64,000 nucleotides of DNA from Janthinobacterium sp. (GTDB lineage: Bacteria > Pseudomonadota > Gammaproteobacteria > Burkholderiales > Chitinibacteraceae). The stretch lies in contig JANYCY010000022.1 in assembly GCA_025360045.1 (NCBI GenBank), forward strand, positions 50,561 through 114,560, read 5' to 3'. The notes below the pieces were generated by a model. It had not been told where the DNA came from and did no database searches. It was given only the letters and a program-made list of their open reading frames with translations. Position numbers and translations under genes: made by a program. Shown piece by piece: positions 42,635 to 52,177 of the stretch. Numbering within the stretch: position 1 is the first letter of the stretch; each line of letters starts with the position of its first letter.

Positions 42635-44450
42635 TATTGATCCAAGCGGGCAGGATCGGCCCATGCAGCCAGCGGATTGCGTAATCTGCCTGCAAATTGC
42701 AGGCCACTGGCGGGGTCTTCCAGATTGAGCATGTGCTGATTATTGGCGATTTGCAGGCGGTTTAGGCAAGAGTGCGAGAAGTCTGCAGCAAACAAATCAT
42801 AGCGTTCAAACTGGGCAGTTAAGGCGGGATGCTCGGTCTGATAGCGGTGCGTGCAGCGGGCTACTTCTTGCCAGAAAGCGGTTGCAGAGAAATTACACTG
42901 GGTATGCAAAATGGCCGCTAGGTGACGGAAATAGCCATCGAATACATCGATAAACAAGCACAGCGTTTTCATCTCATTCGGGATATGGGTTGAAACGCGT
43001 TGCATGATTTCGGGCAGGGCGACCTCTGGGTTCAGAATGCCGACTTCTTCTGCGATATCTTTCATCAGCACCCGCACAGGGCGGTGCGCGTCCATCACCA
43101 TAATTAGGTTTTCGCCATGCGGCATAAAGATCAGATCGTGCTGGTAAAAGCAGTGTAAAAGCGGTGCAAAGTAGGCGTCCAGATAGGATGCAATCCAGCT
43201 TTGCGGCGTCAGCCCTGATGCCTTGATCAGCTCTCATGGCCGTCATTATCTAAGTGCAGCAAGGCTGTCATGCTCATCAGCTTTTCGCCTAGCTGCAATT
43301 GGGTGAGCGGGCATTCGCGCCAGAGCGCGGAGAACATTTTTTTGTAAGCGTTGTTCTCTGTAATAGCGGCTTCGTAGTAAGGGTTGCGATAGCCGATTGC
43401 GGCTACTTCGCGCAGGATGCGAAAGCTTTTGCTGACTAAATAATTATCGTGGTGAACCAGCTCGGCTACCCAATCATTAATGGCCGGTGTGGCCAGCATG
43501 TAATAGGGCGACAGGCCGCGCATAAAGCCCATATTCAAGATGGAAAGCGCGGTTTTGACATAGCGTTTATGCGGCTGGCTGATATTAAAAAAGGTGCGTA
43601 TTGATTGCTGGGCCAGATACTGATCTTGGCTGGCACCCAAATAAATAATTTGCTGATTGGCAATCTCGGCAGCAAAAGACATCGACAGCTTGTTTTTCCA
43701 TTGCCAAGGGTGGGCGGGCATCAGCCAGTAATCGTCGGGGTCTACGCCGGCAGTGGCGATTTGCTGTTGATAAGCTGCCAGCGTGGCGGCTCCTAGCTCT
43801 TCCGTAATCAGCGTTTGGTAATCCAAATCGCTAGCGAGCGATAGCGTGGCGCGTTGCTTATGCACCGCTAGCCAGATAATAGAAAATGGCGTGGCGGCCT
43901 CTGGCGCGTATTGCGGATAATCCGTGGCATCAAAGCCAATGCGGCCATTATTCGCCACAAAGCAGGGGTGGCCTTCGGTCATGGCGGTTTCAATTTGCTG
44001 GAAATCAGCGTTGATTAGCTCATGCGCCGAGGGGCTGTTGCGATGGTGTTTGTAAGCGCTGCCGTAAAGCGTGCTGCTGATTTCATCTAAGTAAACAGGG
44101 ATGATTTCTTTCTTTAGCTGCAACGTTTCGCGCAGCTCAATAATCAGCGTTAGCGCGTCCAGCTCGCTGGCGGCGCCTTCATAGTGGCGCTGAATCGAAT
44201 CCGCATCGATATGCCAGTGATTGAGCGCCAATATTTGCGCTTTAAAAAGATATACCGCCCGCTTGTCGTCACTATGCAATTTGAAGTTTTGCCATGCTCC
44301 CTCACGGGTGAGGGGCTCTGCTTGCAAGAGCGATTCATGGGCAAACTCACTGAGCGCCTTGCGCACCAGTAAGCGATTTACCTTGGCCCAGATTGCAGGC
44401 TGCAGATGGGAATTGGCCGGATGGATGGGAAGCGGTAGGCGGGCAGTCAT
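42634..44450 (-). pseudogene. NIS siderophore synthetase (IucA/IucC family, type C), frameshifted
   Basis: It starts at ATG 44450, overlapping the acyltransferase stop (ATGA). The N-terminal frame (44450-43227) carries IucA/IucC motifs: GHPCFVANNGRIGFDATDY, LMPAHPWQW, and SIRTFFNISQPHKRYVKTAL. It stops at 43227 just after HLDNDGHES. The C-terminal part continues in another frame, already open upstream of its first ATG (SWIASYLDAYFAPLLHCFY, then FMPHGENLIMV, VRVLMKDIAEEV) to 42634. The break coincides with a GAGAG run (43231-43235). The form resembles DesD/AlcC/PubC synthetases, which join and cyclise hydroxamate units. It may be a true mutation, phase variation or a sequence error. Confidence 0.85.
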
Positions 44451-45055
44451 ACGTCTCTCTCGGGTTGGTTGAGGGCGGCTTGAAAATCCTCGCGTTGGCA
44501 AAAGGCCAGCCAGGCTGTTTTATGGGGCAGATCAATCGTGCGCTGGTAGGCAAAACCCACGGCACGATTAAGGGGGTGGATTTTGTCGTTTTGCACATCA
44601 GGCTCAACCACCACGCGCTGCACTGTTGGGTCAGCAAATAAAAAACTTAAAATGGTTGTGAGCACCGCATGGCTAAAGCCGTGTATGCGTGGGCCGCTGG
44701 CTGGGGCAATTAAAAAATGCATGCCCCTATCCCCGGCTTGTACGGGGTAATGGCGGGCCAACTCATCGTGCTGCGGATCGTAGCTCTCCAATAAAAATGC
44801 GGCCTCACCATTAAATAAGCCGATATAGGGCCAGCTATGTGGGCTATCGATTTGCTGCTGATAAAACGCCGCTACACCTTCCATAGTTTCGTTTTGCATA
44901 CCCCAAAAGCGCGCCCGCTCATTGCTTACCCAACGATGGATTAAGGCGGCGTCTTGCTCGGCAATCAGCGGGCGCAGGCTGAATTTGCCGCTTAGCTCGC
45001 TGATGCGGGCTGCATTGATGCGTGGCTGGCTGGCTTGTAATAGAGGCTCCAACAT
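44447..45055 (-). CDS. Siderophore biosynthesis N-acyltransferase (GNAT; AlcB/RhbD/IucB type)
   Basis: 202 aa from ATG 45055, nine bases after GGAG; the longer ORF is upstream noncoding. It is a GNAT of the siderophore class: LIHRWVSNERARFWGMQ at the start, FYQQQIDSPHSWPYIGLF, FLLESYDPQHDELARHYPV, GDRGMHFLIAPASGPRIHGF, and VVVEPDVQNDKIHPLNRAVG (acyl-CoA site). It should acylate the hydroxylamine made by the N-monooxygenase, giving the hydroxamate. Its gene overlaps the synthetase gene by 4 bp. Confidence 0.88.
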   Translation of the reverse strand: MLEPLLQASQPRINAARISELSGKFSLRPLIAEQDAALIHRWVSNERARFWGMQNETMEGVAAFYQQQIDSPHSWPYIGLFNGEAAFLLESYDPQHDELARHYPVQAGDRGMHFLIAPASGPRIHGFSHAVLTTILSFLFADPTVQRVVVEPDVQNDKIHPLNRAVGFAYQRTIDLPHKTAWLAFCQREDFQAALNQPERDV

Positions 45056-45239
45056 AGTCCGTGCTCCGGTTGAGGGTGAGTTTTTATTCGTGCTTACAAA
45101 GAGCGAGTTATCGTGGGGCGGCGGCAGCCCATGTGCGCTAATCAAAGTCAAAAGACCTTTTTTATTAGTGCCTGCGGCACGGTGTTTAGGTGCGGGCGTC
45201 CTCGCGTGCATAAGTATCCACACAATTCAAAAAGGTCAT

Positions 45240-45387
45240 CGTAGGGTGGGTTAGGCCGCTCTTGATGCTCATTAGGGCGCTGATCTATTTCGGCCGTAAC
45301 CCACCATGACACTACGCTGCGGTGGGTTACGGCCAGGTTAGGGTAGCGCCCATATTTAATACATTTTCTGGCCTAACCCACCCTACG
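45240..45387. repeat. 148-bp BIME-like element with perfect 18-bp terminal inverted repeats
   Basis: Ends are CGTAGGGTGGGTTAGGCC (45240-45257) and its exact reverse complement (45370-45387). Inside is a second inverted pair, GGCCGTAACCCACC (45292-45305) and GGTGGGTTACGGCC (45321-45334). The four half-sites can form two hairpins. The first hairpin has a solo copy at 13785. It lies between the exporter and acyltransferase genes of the siderophore operon, next to an AGTGCCTGCGGCAC module (about 45167). Confidence 0.85.
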
Positions 45388-45439
45388 GATATACAATTTT
45401 TCCAACGCAACGTAACGCAAATGTTTTCCCTCTTTCTTT

Positions 45440-45498
45440 GCTTTTCTCCGTGAAACTCCGTGTTCTCTGTGTCCTCTGTGGTTCAAGATTTGGGTTTT
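45440..45498 (-). repeat. CTCYGTG element, copy 3, abutting the MFS gene stop
   Basis: Units CTCCGTG, CTCCGTG, CTCTGTG, CTCTGTG start at 45446, 45456, 45465 and 45474 (spacing 10, 9, 9), followed by GTTCAAGATTTGGGTTTT. The final T is the last base of the TGA of the - strand exporter gene, so the element begins exactly at the end of the coding sequence. Confidence 0.75.
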
Positions 45499-46670
45499 CA
45501 CTGCAAGGCATCGGCGGTGCTCCGGTTGAGGGTGTATCGGGCGGGCATCAGTAGCGGCCATAGCATGATCAGTAGGGCAAAGCCGCCAGCGGCTAGCCAG
45601 AAGGGCATGCTCAGGCCGTGTTTGGCGACCCCTATTCCGGCTGAGTAGGAGGACAGCAGCACGCCAATATTTTGGAATAAATTGATTTTGCTGTAGTCGC
45701 TCGCATAGGAATCCGGTGTGCTGATTTCAAACAGCAACATATCCAGCCTTACCGTCAGTTGAAACGATGCCCAGCCAAATAGGCAGCGGCCCAGTAATAC
45801 CCAGCCGGTTTGTCCGCTGGCCTGTAGCACTAAGCCTGCCAAGCCCAGCAAGAGGCAGAAGTAAATGCCATCCATAAAACCACTACGTTTGTGATTCAGC
45901 CAAAGTGCGGCTAAGCCTACTGCGGCGGGAATGGCGTAGACCCATGCGGCTAGCTGCATGCCGTGTTCCGGCGCGATGGCCTGCCAGTATTGAACAAAGA
46001 AGGGCACGATCTGGTATTCGCTGAAGTAAAACAGCAGCATCAAAATGCCCAGCAAATAGATTTGCCGCCCACCGCCTGTGGCTGGCGAGTGGCTTACAGG
46101 GGCGGCGGGGATAGGGTCTCGGTCTAGCCCTTTTTTAAGTACATAGCGGCATAGGGCCATCTGGATAAAATCACCTGCGGCCATCAGTAAAAATGCCTGT
46201 TCCAGCGGCCAGTAGCTGAGCATTGCGCCGCCTATGACAGCGCCTGCGATATGACCAAAGTGCACCACGATCGATAACACGCCAATGGTGTGGGCATGTT
46301 TTGATTCTTCCTCTCTTTGCATAATGTAGGGATAAACCAGCAGATAGCTGGCTTTAAATACAATCATTGCCAAAGACAGCAGCCAAAATAGCCAGAGTGA
46401 ATTGACAAAGCTGCATGCGATGCAGAGCAAGCCTGCTGCAAGCTGAGTCCAGCATAAAAGCCGCAGCGTATGAGTGGACCGCACGATTTTTGCCCAAAAA
46501 GGCAGGGCCAGCATGGCGGTAAGGCAGATGGCGGCAATATAGCTGCCTACGTGTTCGGGGCTGGTTTGCCCAAAGCGCCCCGCAAAATATTGCGGATAAA
46601 AAGGCAGTAGCATGGAATCACTGAGCACGGCCACGGCCGTCATCATGATTAAATAAAATTTCAAGCCCAT
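45498..46670 (-). CDS. MFS transporter, probable siderophore exporter
   Basis: 390-aa major facilitator protein with about 12 membrane helices (LIMMTAVAVLSDSMLLPFYP at the start, AAICLTAMLALPFWAKIV, GRCLFGWASFQLTVRLDML). Its ATG overlaps the hydroxylase gene by 10 bp. By position it matches AlcS-type exporters of alcaligin-like loci, which release the finished siderophore. The substrate is inferred from context only. The gap to the next gene in the operon is filled with repeats. Confidence 0.8.
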   Translation of the reverse strand: MGLKFYLIMMTAVAVLSDSMLLPFYPQYFAGRFGQTSPEHVGSYIAAICLTAMLALPFWAKIVRSTHTLRLLCWTQLAAGLLCIACSFVNSLWLFWLLSLAMIVFKASYLLVYPYIMQREEESKHAHTIGVLSIVVHFGHIAGAVIGGAMLSYWPLEQAFLLMAAGDFIQMALCRYVLKKGLDRDPIPAAPVSHSPATGGGRQIYLLGILMLLFYFSEYQIVPFFVQYWQAIAPEHGMQLAAWVYAIPAAVGLAALWLNHKRSGFMDGIYFCLLLGLAGLVLQASGQTGWVLLGRCLFGWASFQLTVRLDMLLFEISTPDSYASDYSKINLFQNIGVLLSSYSAGIGVAKHGLSMPFWLAAGGFALLIMLWPLLMPARYTLNRSTADALQ

Positions 46671-47980
46671 GCGTGTTGTGCCTGCTGTTGCATAGAGGAG
46701 GGCAGGCCAAAAGTTTGAAACGCGATGCGTTCCTCTATCGGATAAATGTCGCGGCCAAGGATTTCCCGCAGGATGATGGAATTGCGATGGCAGGCCATGG
46801 TGAGATCAGGCGCGGCTAAGCCATGAGTGTGCAGTTCGGCATTTTGCACAAAAATATCGCCACCTTTAATGTCGATGCTGTAATTACGCGCCACATCAAA
46901 GCGGCCGCGTTTATCCCGCTTAATTCTGTGGGCGATGCCTTGTAAAAACGCCGGCTCCTGATAGCAATAGCCGGTCGCCACAATCAATGCATCGCTTTGC
47001 TGAGTGGCTACCTTGTCTTGTTCGGCGTGTTGTAAATCGAGGATGAATTCCCCGTCCTGATATTGGCAGCCGAGCAATTCGGTATTGGTGAGCAGGCGGC
47101 TTTGCGGCGTGCCATGCAGGTTTTGTGCGTAGAGCTCGTCATAAATAGCGTTAATGGTGCTGCGATTTATCCCCTTATAAAGACCTTTTTGCGCTTGCAG
47201 CAGCTCGTCTCTGCTGGTTTCGGGCAGGGCGTGGAAATAGTCGACGTAGTCGGGTGAGGTCATCTCTAGTGTGAGCTTGGTGTATTCCAAGGGGAAAAAT
47301 CGGCTAGAGCGGGTAAGCCAATCGACGCGGTAGCCCAGTTTGCGGCTGTCTTTGAGTAGATCGAGATAAATTTCTGCGGCGCTTTGGCCACTGCCGGTGA
47401 GCGTGATGGATTTTTTACGCTGTAGCTGGGCCTTATTTTTAAGGTATTCCGAGCTATGGATAAGATGCGATCGAACCGGCTCGCAGCAGGGCGGTAAGCA
47501 AGGTTTAGTGCCTGTACCTAGCACCAGCTTGCGGGTGCGATAGCGAATCTGCTCACCGCTTTGGGTGGAGATGCAAAGTAGCTCGTAGCATTGCGCGGCT
47601 TCGTTATAGCTGGCTAGCTTAACAAATTGATTAAAGCGGATAGGGCTGAGCTGTGCTGCGGCCCATTGGCAATATTGGTTGTATTCTTGCCTCAGTAGAA
47701 AGAAGTCTTCTTTGATATAGAAGGCATACATTCTGCCGCTCTGTTTTAGATAATTGAGAAAGCTGTAAGGGCTGGTGGGGTCGGCCAGCGTCACCAAGTC
47801 AGCAATAAATGAGGTTTGCATGGTGGCCTGATCAAGCAGCATGCCAGGGTGCCAGTTAAATCCATCGGCCATATCAATAAAGAGGCCGTTAAGCTCATCC
47901 AGTGGCTGGCTTAGGCAAGCCAATCCTAGATTGAATGGCCCCAGCCCGACGGCAATAAAGTCATAAATGGGTTCTTTCAT
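46661..47980 (-). CDS. L-ornithine/L-lysine/diamine N-monooxygenase (siderophore)
   Basis: 439 aa from ATG 47980, with AGGAAGG nine bases before it. Flavin-dependent N-hydroxylase of the IucD/PvdA/AlcA family: FAD site AVGLGPFNLGLA, substrate region MLLDQATMQTSFIADLVTLADPTSPYSFLNYL in its usual place, NADPH site SITLTGSGQSAAEIYLDLL, and the ATGYCYQEP motif near residue 350. It makes the N-hydroxy diamine or amino acid, the first step of the hydroxamate pathway. Absence of a decarboxylase gene suggests putrescine or cadaverine from the cell pool as substrate. It is the first gene of the Fur-controlled operon. Confidence 0.92.
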   Translation of the reverse strand: MKEPIYDFIAVGLGPFNLGLACLSQPLDELNGLFIDMADGFNWHPGMLLDQATMQTSFIADLVTLADPTSPYSFLNYLKQSGRMYAFYIKEDFFLLRQEYNQYCQWAAAQLSPIRFNQFVKLASYNEAAQCYELLCISTQSGEQIRYRTRKLVLGTGTKPCLPPCCEPVRSHLIHSSEYLKNKAQLQRKKSITLTGSGQSAAEIYLDLLKDSRKLGYRVDWLTRSSRFFPLEYTKLTLEMTSPDYVDYFHALPETSRDELLQAQKGLYKGINRSTINAIYDELYAQNLHGTPQSRLLTNTELLGCQYQDGEFILDLQHAEQDKVATQQSDALIVATGYCYQEPAFLQGIAHRIKRDKRGRFDVARNYSIDIKGGDIFVQNAELHTHGLAAPDLTMACHRNSIILREILGRDIYPIEERIAFQTFGLPSSMQQQAQHAWA

Positions 47981-48117
47981 GCGGACACCTTCCTGTGAAT
48001 TTATCTTGGCAAGCGTTGGCAACATCTTTGCGCTTTGCCTTACTTAAAATACAAAAACGGATTAATCGCGCTCTAGTCTTGCTGGGTGTGCCTCAGCTTG
48101 TGGGGTGAAATATTTCA

Positions 48118-48146
48118 TTACAAACAGTAATGAGAATCATTATAAT
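48118..48146 (+). promoter_or_regulatory. Fur box and promoter of the siderophore receptor gene
   Basis: AGTAATGAGAATCATTATA (48126-48144) matches the 19-bp Fur consensus at 15 positions. It overlaps a perfect -10 TATAAT (48141-48146), with a weak -35 TTACAA (48118-48123) 17 bp upstream. It lies between the divergent hydroxylase and receptor genes and could repress both when iron is sufficient. Confidence 0.85.
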
Positions 48147-48217
48147 CTTACTTCGAGCTAGATCAGTGAGGGAATTATTGCTCATTGACAGGCTTTACTT
48201 TTTGATAGGAATCCTTA

Positions 48218-50371
48218 ATGAAACAGCGATCACCATTGTTTACGCTCAGGGTATTAAGTCAGGCCTTATGCAGCGCAACCCTCATTTCTGCACCTGTATT
48301 TGCTGCGGAAGACGCGGTGACTTTGCCTGCCGTAAGTGTAAAGGCCAGCCCTGAGCAAGCTGGGGCCAAGGAGCAAACTCAGGGCTGGTTTAGCCGTAGT
48401 AGCCAAGGGGCAAGCAAAACAGATACGCCGCTGCGCGAATTACCGCAGTCGGTTTCTGTGGTGAATCGCCAGCAAATCGAGCAGCAAACGCCGCAAACGA
48501 TCGGTGAAGCTTTAAATTATTCGGCGGGGGCTTTTTCGGGCTTAGTAGGGGGAGGCAATCGCTATGATTACGTGGCATTACGCGGATTTGCAGATAATAG
48601 CGTTGAAAACACCGTGCTCGATGGCCTGCGGCTGATGTCGGATTCGGGCAGTTTTAGCGCGATGCAGATTGATCCCTATTTTGTAGAGCGTATCGATCTG
48701 ATTCGTGGGCCAGCCTCGGTTTTATATGGCCGATCTTCACCGGGGGGCTTGGTTGCGCTCACCAGTAAACGCCCGCAAGCCTCAGAGCAGCATGAAGTAC
48801 GCGTAGATTTGGGCACAGATGCTCGCCAAGCGTTGGCGTTTGATAGCACGAATGCACTGAATGAATCGGGCACACTCAGCTATCGCCTGACAGGCCTGGC
48901 TCAGCGTGCCGACAGCATGCAAGATCATGTAGAAGAACAACGCTTGGCGCTGATGCCGCAGCTGTTGTGGCAGCCCAATGAAAATACGTCCCTTTTGCTG
49001 CAAGCCTATTTGCAGAAAGATCCTAAGGGCGGTTACCACAGCGGCGTGCCCTATGAAGGCAGTGTGACTGAGCACGCAGGGCAAAAAATCAAACGCAGTT
49101 TTTATGATGGCGAGGCCGATCTCGATGTGTTTGAGCGCACGCAGCGCATGCTGGGCTATCAGCTGGAACATCGTTTTAGCCCCGATTGGAAGGTGCGCCA
49201 GAACTTGCGTTATGTTTCGTCCGATGTAAAAACCGGCTCGGTGTATCAAAACGGCTGGACGGGCGATCGCACCTTGGGACGTGGTTATTCGGGCGCAAAA
49301 GAGAGCCTGTCTGGGCTGGCAGTGGACACCCAAGTTGAAGGGGCGCTAACAACGGGCAGCGTGCAACACGCACTGCTGGCTGGCTTTGATTACCAAACAA
49401 GGAGCAATGAAGGCTATTGGTCTTGGGCGTCGGTGAGCGATGTGGATGCCTTTACCCCTGCCTATGGCAAGACTGCGTTGACTGACCCGGGGCAAACCGA
49501 TTGGCAAAGAGATTTAGACCAGAGCGGCGTGTATGTGCAGGATCAGATCAGCTGGGATCGTTGGCGCTTTACGCTAGGCGCGCGCTACGATCATGCCAAA
49601 GTGGCAACTAAAGATTTAAGTGCTAATACCCAGTCCAATTGGGAAGGTGGGCAGTGGACTAAGCGCCTCGGTGCCCTTTATCTATTTGATAATGGCCTTA
49701 CACCCTATGCCAGCTTTAGCGAGTCGTTCGATCCGAATACCAATACTCAGCAAGATGGCTCATTGCTAGAGCCGCTGCGTGGTAAGCAATATGAAGTGGG
49801 GCTGAAATATCAGCCAGCTAATAGCCGCACTTTGCTGACAGCCGCTATTTATGATCTGGAACAGCGCAATTTAGCGGCTACCGTGCCGAACACCAATTAC
49901 TCCATCCCTGTGGGCACGGTGCGCTCGCGTGGCTTGGAGCTGGAGGCTAATACGCCGCTGAATGATCAGCTTACTATGCTGGCCAGCTATACCTTGTCGC
50001 GCATGGAAACTCAGGGAAAAGATGCGGAGACTCAGGGTAAAACACCTGTGCAAGCGCCTGAGCATAAGGCCTCGCTTTGGCTGAATTACACGCCCGTTAA
50101 TGGGGCGCAATTGGGCCTTGGTTCGCGCTATATCGGCAGCACTTGGGCTGATACCCGTAATACCCTAAAAGTACCCGCCGTTACCTTGTTCGATTTTTCA
50201 CTTAATTTACAACTCGGCAATTTGATTGATAGCCGCTTTAAAGGCGCATCCGTGCAGCTAAGCGCGAATAATGTCTTGGATAAAGACTATGTTGCATCGT
50301 GCTATAGCAGCAATTATTGCTACTTTGGCCGTGGCCGCACCGTCTTGTCTTCGCTGCGTTATCAATGGTAG
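48218..50371 (+). CDS. TonB-dependent ferric siderophore receptor (FhuE/FoxA-like)
   Basis: 717-aa outer-membrane receptor. ATG 48218 follows AGGA by eight bases. Signal peptide (about 1-30, ending VFA), a TonB box-like TLPAVSVKA, plug domain (about 65-175: LRELPQSVSVVNRQQIE, YVALRGFADNSVENTVLDG, RIDLIRGPASVLYGRSSPGG), then the 22-strand barrel, ending in an aromatic residue (LRYQW). The plug motifs place it in the hydroxamate receptor group. The Fur box upstream and the divergent biosynthesis operon indicate that it imports the cognate ferric siderophore. Confidence 0.93.
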   Translation: MKQRSPLFTLRVLSQALCSATLISAPVFAAEDAVTLPAVSVKASPEQAGAKEQTQGWFSRSSQGASKTDTPLRELPQSVSVVNRQQIEQQTPQTIGEALNYSAGAFSGLVGGGNRYDYVALRGFADNSVENTVLDGLRLMSDSGSFSAMQIDPYFVERIDLIRGPASVLYGRSSPGGLVALTSKRPQASEQHEVRVDLGTDARQALAFDSTNALNESGTLSYRLTGLAQRADSMQDHVEEQRLALMPQLLWQPNENTSLLLQAYLQKDPKGGYHSGVPYEGSVTEHAGQKIKRSFYDGEADLDVFERTQRMLGYQLEHRFSPDWKVRQNLRYVSSDVKTGSVYQNGWTGDRTLGRGYSGAKESLSGLAVDTQVEGALTTGSVQHALLAGFDYQTRSNEGYWSWASVSDVDAFTPAYGKTALTDPGQTDWQRDLDQSGVYVQDQISWDRWRFTLGARYDHAKVATKDLSANTQSNWEGGQWTKRLGALYLFDNGLTPYASFSESFDPNTNTQQDGSLLEPLRGKQYEVGLKYQPANSRTLLTAAIYDLEQRNLAATVPNTNYSIPVGTVRSRGLELEANTPLNDQLTMLASYTLSRMETQGKDAETQGKTPVQAPEHKASLWLNYTPVNGAQLGLGSRYIGSTWADTRNTLKVPAVTLFDFSLNLQLGNLIDSRFKGASVQLSANNVLDKDYVASCYSSNYCYFGRGRTVLSSLRYQW

Positions 50372-50383
50372 GTAGCTCTAGAT

Positions 50384-50417
50384 AAAAAAGCCCTCGCTTC
50401 TATTAAAGCGGGGGCTT
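50384..50417. terminator. Terminator between receptor and chitinase genes
   Basis: AAGCCCTCGCTT pairs with AAGCGGGGGCTT around loop CTATTA (one G-U pair). On the - strand it is followed by six T, so it ends the chitinase transcript; it may also end the receptor transcript. Confidence 0.88.
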
Positions 50418-50455
50418 CGTAGGCTATTGCCCTGTGATGGCTTAATAAAAGTGGC

Positions 50456-52177
50456 TTATTTTAGCTTCACATTCCAGTTTTTTTCCACACACTTCACATA
50501 ATTGCCTTCGATCAGTGCGTTGTATGGCGTTTGGTAATCGACCAATTGGCACTGATTATCTTGCCCCGCACTCCAGGTTTTTTCCCAGAAAATAGGGTAG
50601 GCGGCGGAGCTGCCTTTTTCGAAGCGCTGCATATTGGTGCAGTTCATCGATTCTTGCTTGATATCCCAGCCTAAATCACGTGCAAACTCGGTGTAGTAGT
50701 CGATGCGATTTTTAGCCGCTGGTTTGAGCGTTGCGTCCTGGCATTCGGCATTGATAATTTGAATGGTGGTTGGGAAATCATTACCCAGGCCACGTGCCTT
50801 ATCTTGTGCATTAGGCACCCATGTACCGTCGATCACATGCAGCATCGATGGTTTTGGTGGCTGTGGATACACAAAGAAGAAGGTGGCAGAAGCCATATTC
50901 AACCAGCTTTCAGCAACCTGATCAGGGTCATTCAGGAGCTTGGTTTGGTCGCCACTAAACATCACTTGCGAGAACGGGCCATAGTTGTAGTTGTAGGAAA
51001 GCTGCTTAGCGCCACGGCCAAAGTACTTTTTAAAACTGCCGTCAGCGTTCTTACCGCAGGTCCATACGCCGTTAAATACCGGATCGGTACATTCGGTGTT
51101 GTAGCCGCAGCCTGTGCCGGTTTCGGTGCAACCCATTTCACGTACATGCACCAGCGCCTGACGCCATTCATCAATGCCGTATTGGGTGACGCTATGGCCG
51201 CCGGTTTCTTGGGCAAAGTGAGCAAACATGGTGGCTAGCGAGCGGCGGCAGATTTGGTCTGCATTGCGGCCATCGCTGTAGTCATCGCAAATGCCTGGGA
51301 ATTTGGCGATGGCTTGCAAGAAGCGCTGGTAGGTGTAGCTTGGGTGACGCACTGAGAAATAGTATTGAAACTTTTGTTCAGGCACGAGCGCTTCAACCCT
51401 TTTTACATTCAGCGGGTTATCGCTTTTGCCAGGGGCAACGGCATCCACAATGGCGTTGCTGGCAGTACGTACCGATGCTTTTACTTTACGGAAAAAATCG
51501 TTATTAGTAAGGTCGGCTTCACGGGCCAAAGCTTGGCTCAGCGTTGGCACACCGTCTGAGGGCGTAGGAGGTGGGGTTGCGCCACCACCCGAGCTGCCAC
51601 CACTACATGCACCGTTATCGGCCCATGTGGCGCTCTTGCCTGGCTCTTCTGCGGCATTTACCCACCATTTTGCGGTGTAGTTGTGGTTGGTGTAGCTCAC
51701 CACACTGCCACCGGTATAGCTGCTGCTGGATGTCCAAGCTGCTTTACAGGCTGTTGTGCCCGGAGCTGGAGTCGGAACAGCGGTAGGAGCTGGTGTTGGA
51801 GCAGGAGTCGGAATGGCTGTTGGTATTGGTGTTGGGGCTGGTGTTGGAACGGCTGTTGGAACGGCTGTTGGTGCAGGCGTTGGCGTCGGTACTTTTGTCG
51901 GAACAGGTGTTGGAGCCGGCGTTGGTACTTTGGTTGGAACAGGGGTGGGTACAGGTGTCGGCACAGGCGTTGTACCGCTAACTAATTCCCAAGGGCCCCA
52001 TTGCTCGGCGCCTGGCACATTGCCTTGTGTCCACCATTTGGCTTTCCAGACTTGGCCTTTGTAAGTGGCGCTTGCTCCCGCCGTATACGTGCTGCTGGCG
52101 CTCCAATCTGCCGCCATTAAGGTGGCGCTCATAAACATCGCGGCTAAGAGTGCCGTGACTTGTATCTTTGCTTTCAT
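50456..52177 (-). CDS. GH19 chitinase with two CBM5/12 chitin-binding domains
   Basis: 573 aa from ATG 52177. Signal peptide (to about residue 22, MSATLMAA), first CBM5/12 (about 24-64, [20 protein letters not shown] then AKWWTQG), a Thr-Pro-Val linker (about 69-140), second CBM5/12 (about 146-192, with TAKWWVN), and a family 19 catalytic domain. The catalytic Glu is in [13 protein letters not shown] (about residue 324), and [18 protein letters not shown] is the substrate-cleft hallmark. It hydrolyses chitin outside the cell and is a likely type II secretion substrate. The gene is monocistronic, bounded by a terminator. Confidence 0.93.
   Translation of the reverse strand: MKAKIQVTALLAAMFMSATLMAADWSASSTYTAGASATYKGQVWKAKWWTQGNVPGAEQWGPWELVSGTTPVPTPVPTPVPTKVPTPAPTPVPTKVPTPTPAPTAVPTAVPTPAPTPIPTAIPTPAPTPAPTAVPTPAPGTTACKAAWTSSSSYTGGSVVSYTNHNYTAKWWVNAAEEPGKSATWADNGACSGGSSGGGATPPPTPSDGVPTLSQALAREADLTNNDFFRKVKASVRTASNAIVDAVAPGKSDNPLNVKRVEALVPEQKFQYYFSVRHPSYTYQRFLQAIAKFPGICDDYSDGRNADQICRRSLATMFAHFAQETGGHSVTQYGIDEWRQALVHVREMGCTETGTGCGYNTECTDPVFNGVWTCGKNADGSFKKYFGRGAKQLSYNYNYGPFSQVMFSGDQTKLLNDPDQVAESWLNMASATFFFVYPQPPKPSMLHVIDGTWVPNAQDKARGLGNDFPTTIQIINAECQDATLKPAAKNRIDYYTEFARDLGWDIKQESMNCTNMQRFEKGSSAAYPIFWEKTWSAGQDNQCQLVDYQTPYNALIEGNYVKCVEKNWNVKLK
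51758..51973 (-). repeat. Degenerate tandem repeat encoding the PTPVPT linker
   Basis: About 72 codons of Pro-Thr-Pro-Val/Ala repeats join the two chitin-binding domains. The DNA is built of repeated 6-18 bp units with drift, prone to length change by slippage. Antisense ORFs rich in Gly/Val across it are artefacts. Confidence 0.85.

Noticed and set aside
51683..52064. + strand Gly/Val- and Trp/Cys-rich ORFs over the chitinase linker
   Set aside because: They are antisense translations of the repetitive Pro-Thr linker DNA.
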